From Prevotellaceae bacterium UBA1716 (GTDB lineage: Bacteria; Bacteroidota; Bacteroidia; Bacteroidales; Bacteroidaceae), in the NCBI GenBank assembly GCA_002317225.1, contig DCIW01000032.1:1-12815 (forward strand): DNA of 12,815 bases, written 5' to 3'. Of the stretch, positions 12,706-12,815 are shown in pieces (position 1 is the stretch's first letter; every line of letters starts with the position of its first letter). Below the pieces are notes generated by a model. The model saw only the letters and a program-made list of their open reading frames with translations. It was not told where the DNA came from and ran no database searches. Made by a program: the position numbers and the translations under genes.

Positions 12706-12815
12706 ATGAACGCAATTTCTACAACAAACGCTCCTGCTGCTATTGGTCCATATAGCCAGGGCATCGAGGCAAATGGTACAGTTTACGTAAGTGGCCAACT
12801 CCCAATCAATCCTGC
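12706..12815 (+). CDS. ridA: RidA family enamine/imine deaminase, N-terminal part (cut by window edge)
   Basis: The first 36 residues match the RidA/YjgF/UK114 family: NAPAAIGPYSQGIEANGTVYVSGQLPINP, split here as APAAIGPYSQG (the N-terminal signature) and VYVSGQLPINP (first core strand). RidA forms a cytoplasmic trimer that hydrolyses reactive 2-aminoacrylate and related imines made by PLP enzymes. The catalytic arginine lies beyond the edge. The short A/T-rich leader and the promoter box support the start. Confidence 0.92.
   Translation, partial: MNAISTTNAPAAIGPYSQGIEANGTVYVSGQLPINP

Overview
The window looks like a chromosomal segment of a Bacteroidota bacterium, probably order Bacteroidales (Prevotella-like; the genus is an inference). 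Reasons visible in the sequence: genes lack Shine-Dalgarno motifs and have A/T-rich leaders; six leaders carry an exact match to the Bacteroidota -7 promoter box TAnnTTTG; and the gene content (a secreted pectin-degrading pair, an ECF sigma factor next to a TonB-like membrane protein, a Pif1-type helicase with a C-terminal HTH) is typical of the phylum. No rRNA, tRNA, transposase or CRISPR array was seen, and no gene-free stretch exceeds 300 bases.

Layout: (1) the 5' part of a branched-chain aminotransferase gene (ilvE, minus strand), cut by the left edge. (2) Divergent from it, two secreted enzymes: a PcRGLX/YetA-like (PL26-type) exo-rhamnogalacturonan lyase candidate, then a GH105 unsaturated rhamnogalacturonyl hydrolase. 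Together they would split rhamnogalacturonan I from its end and remove the unsaturated galacturonyl residue from the product. (3) An ECF sigma factor overlapping by 4 bases a membrane protein with an anti-sigma-like N-terminus, a plug-like segment and a TonB C-terminal domain; a 14-bp inverted repeat sits just upstream of the sigma gene. (4) Convergent to these, across a shared terminator, a secreted beta-helix carbohydrate-binding protein of the Cthe_2159 type with a large Gly/Pro-rich insertion. (5) A Pif1-like helicase, then across another shared terminator a PurF homologue whose glutaminase site has been lost. (6) The start of a ridA gene at the right edge.

The most unusual feature is a family of short GC-rich palindromic elements lying inside the two pectin genes (three copies in the first, two in the second), in both orientations and more than one reading frame, all without breaking the ORF. 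Several share an AAYCCGGATGG flank. They resemble in principle the protein-coding palindromic elements of Rickettsia. Separately, several gaps between genes, and one spot inside a coding region, hold repeats built from short words (AGTGAAA, ATAATTCG, AATTAGG, AGTCCGTTG, GGATTTCCGGAAT). Some are folded into long inverted repeats, one of which supplies the stop codon of the GH105 gene.
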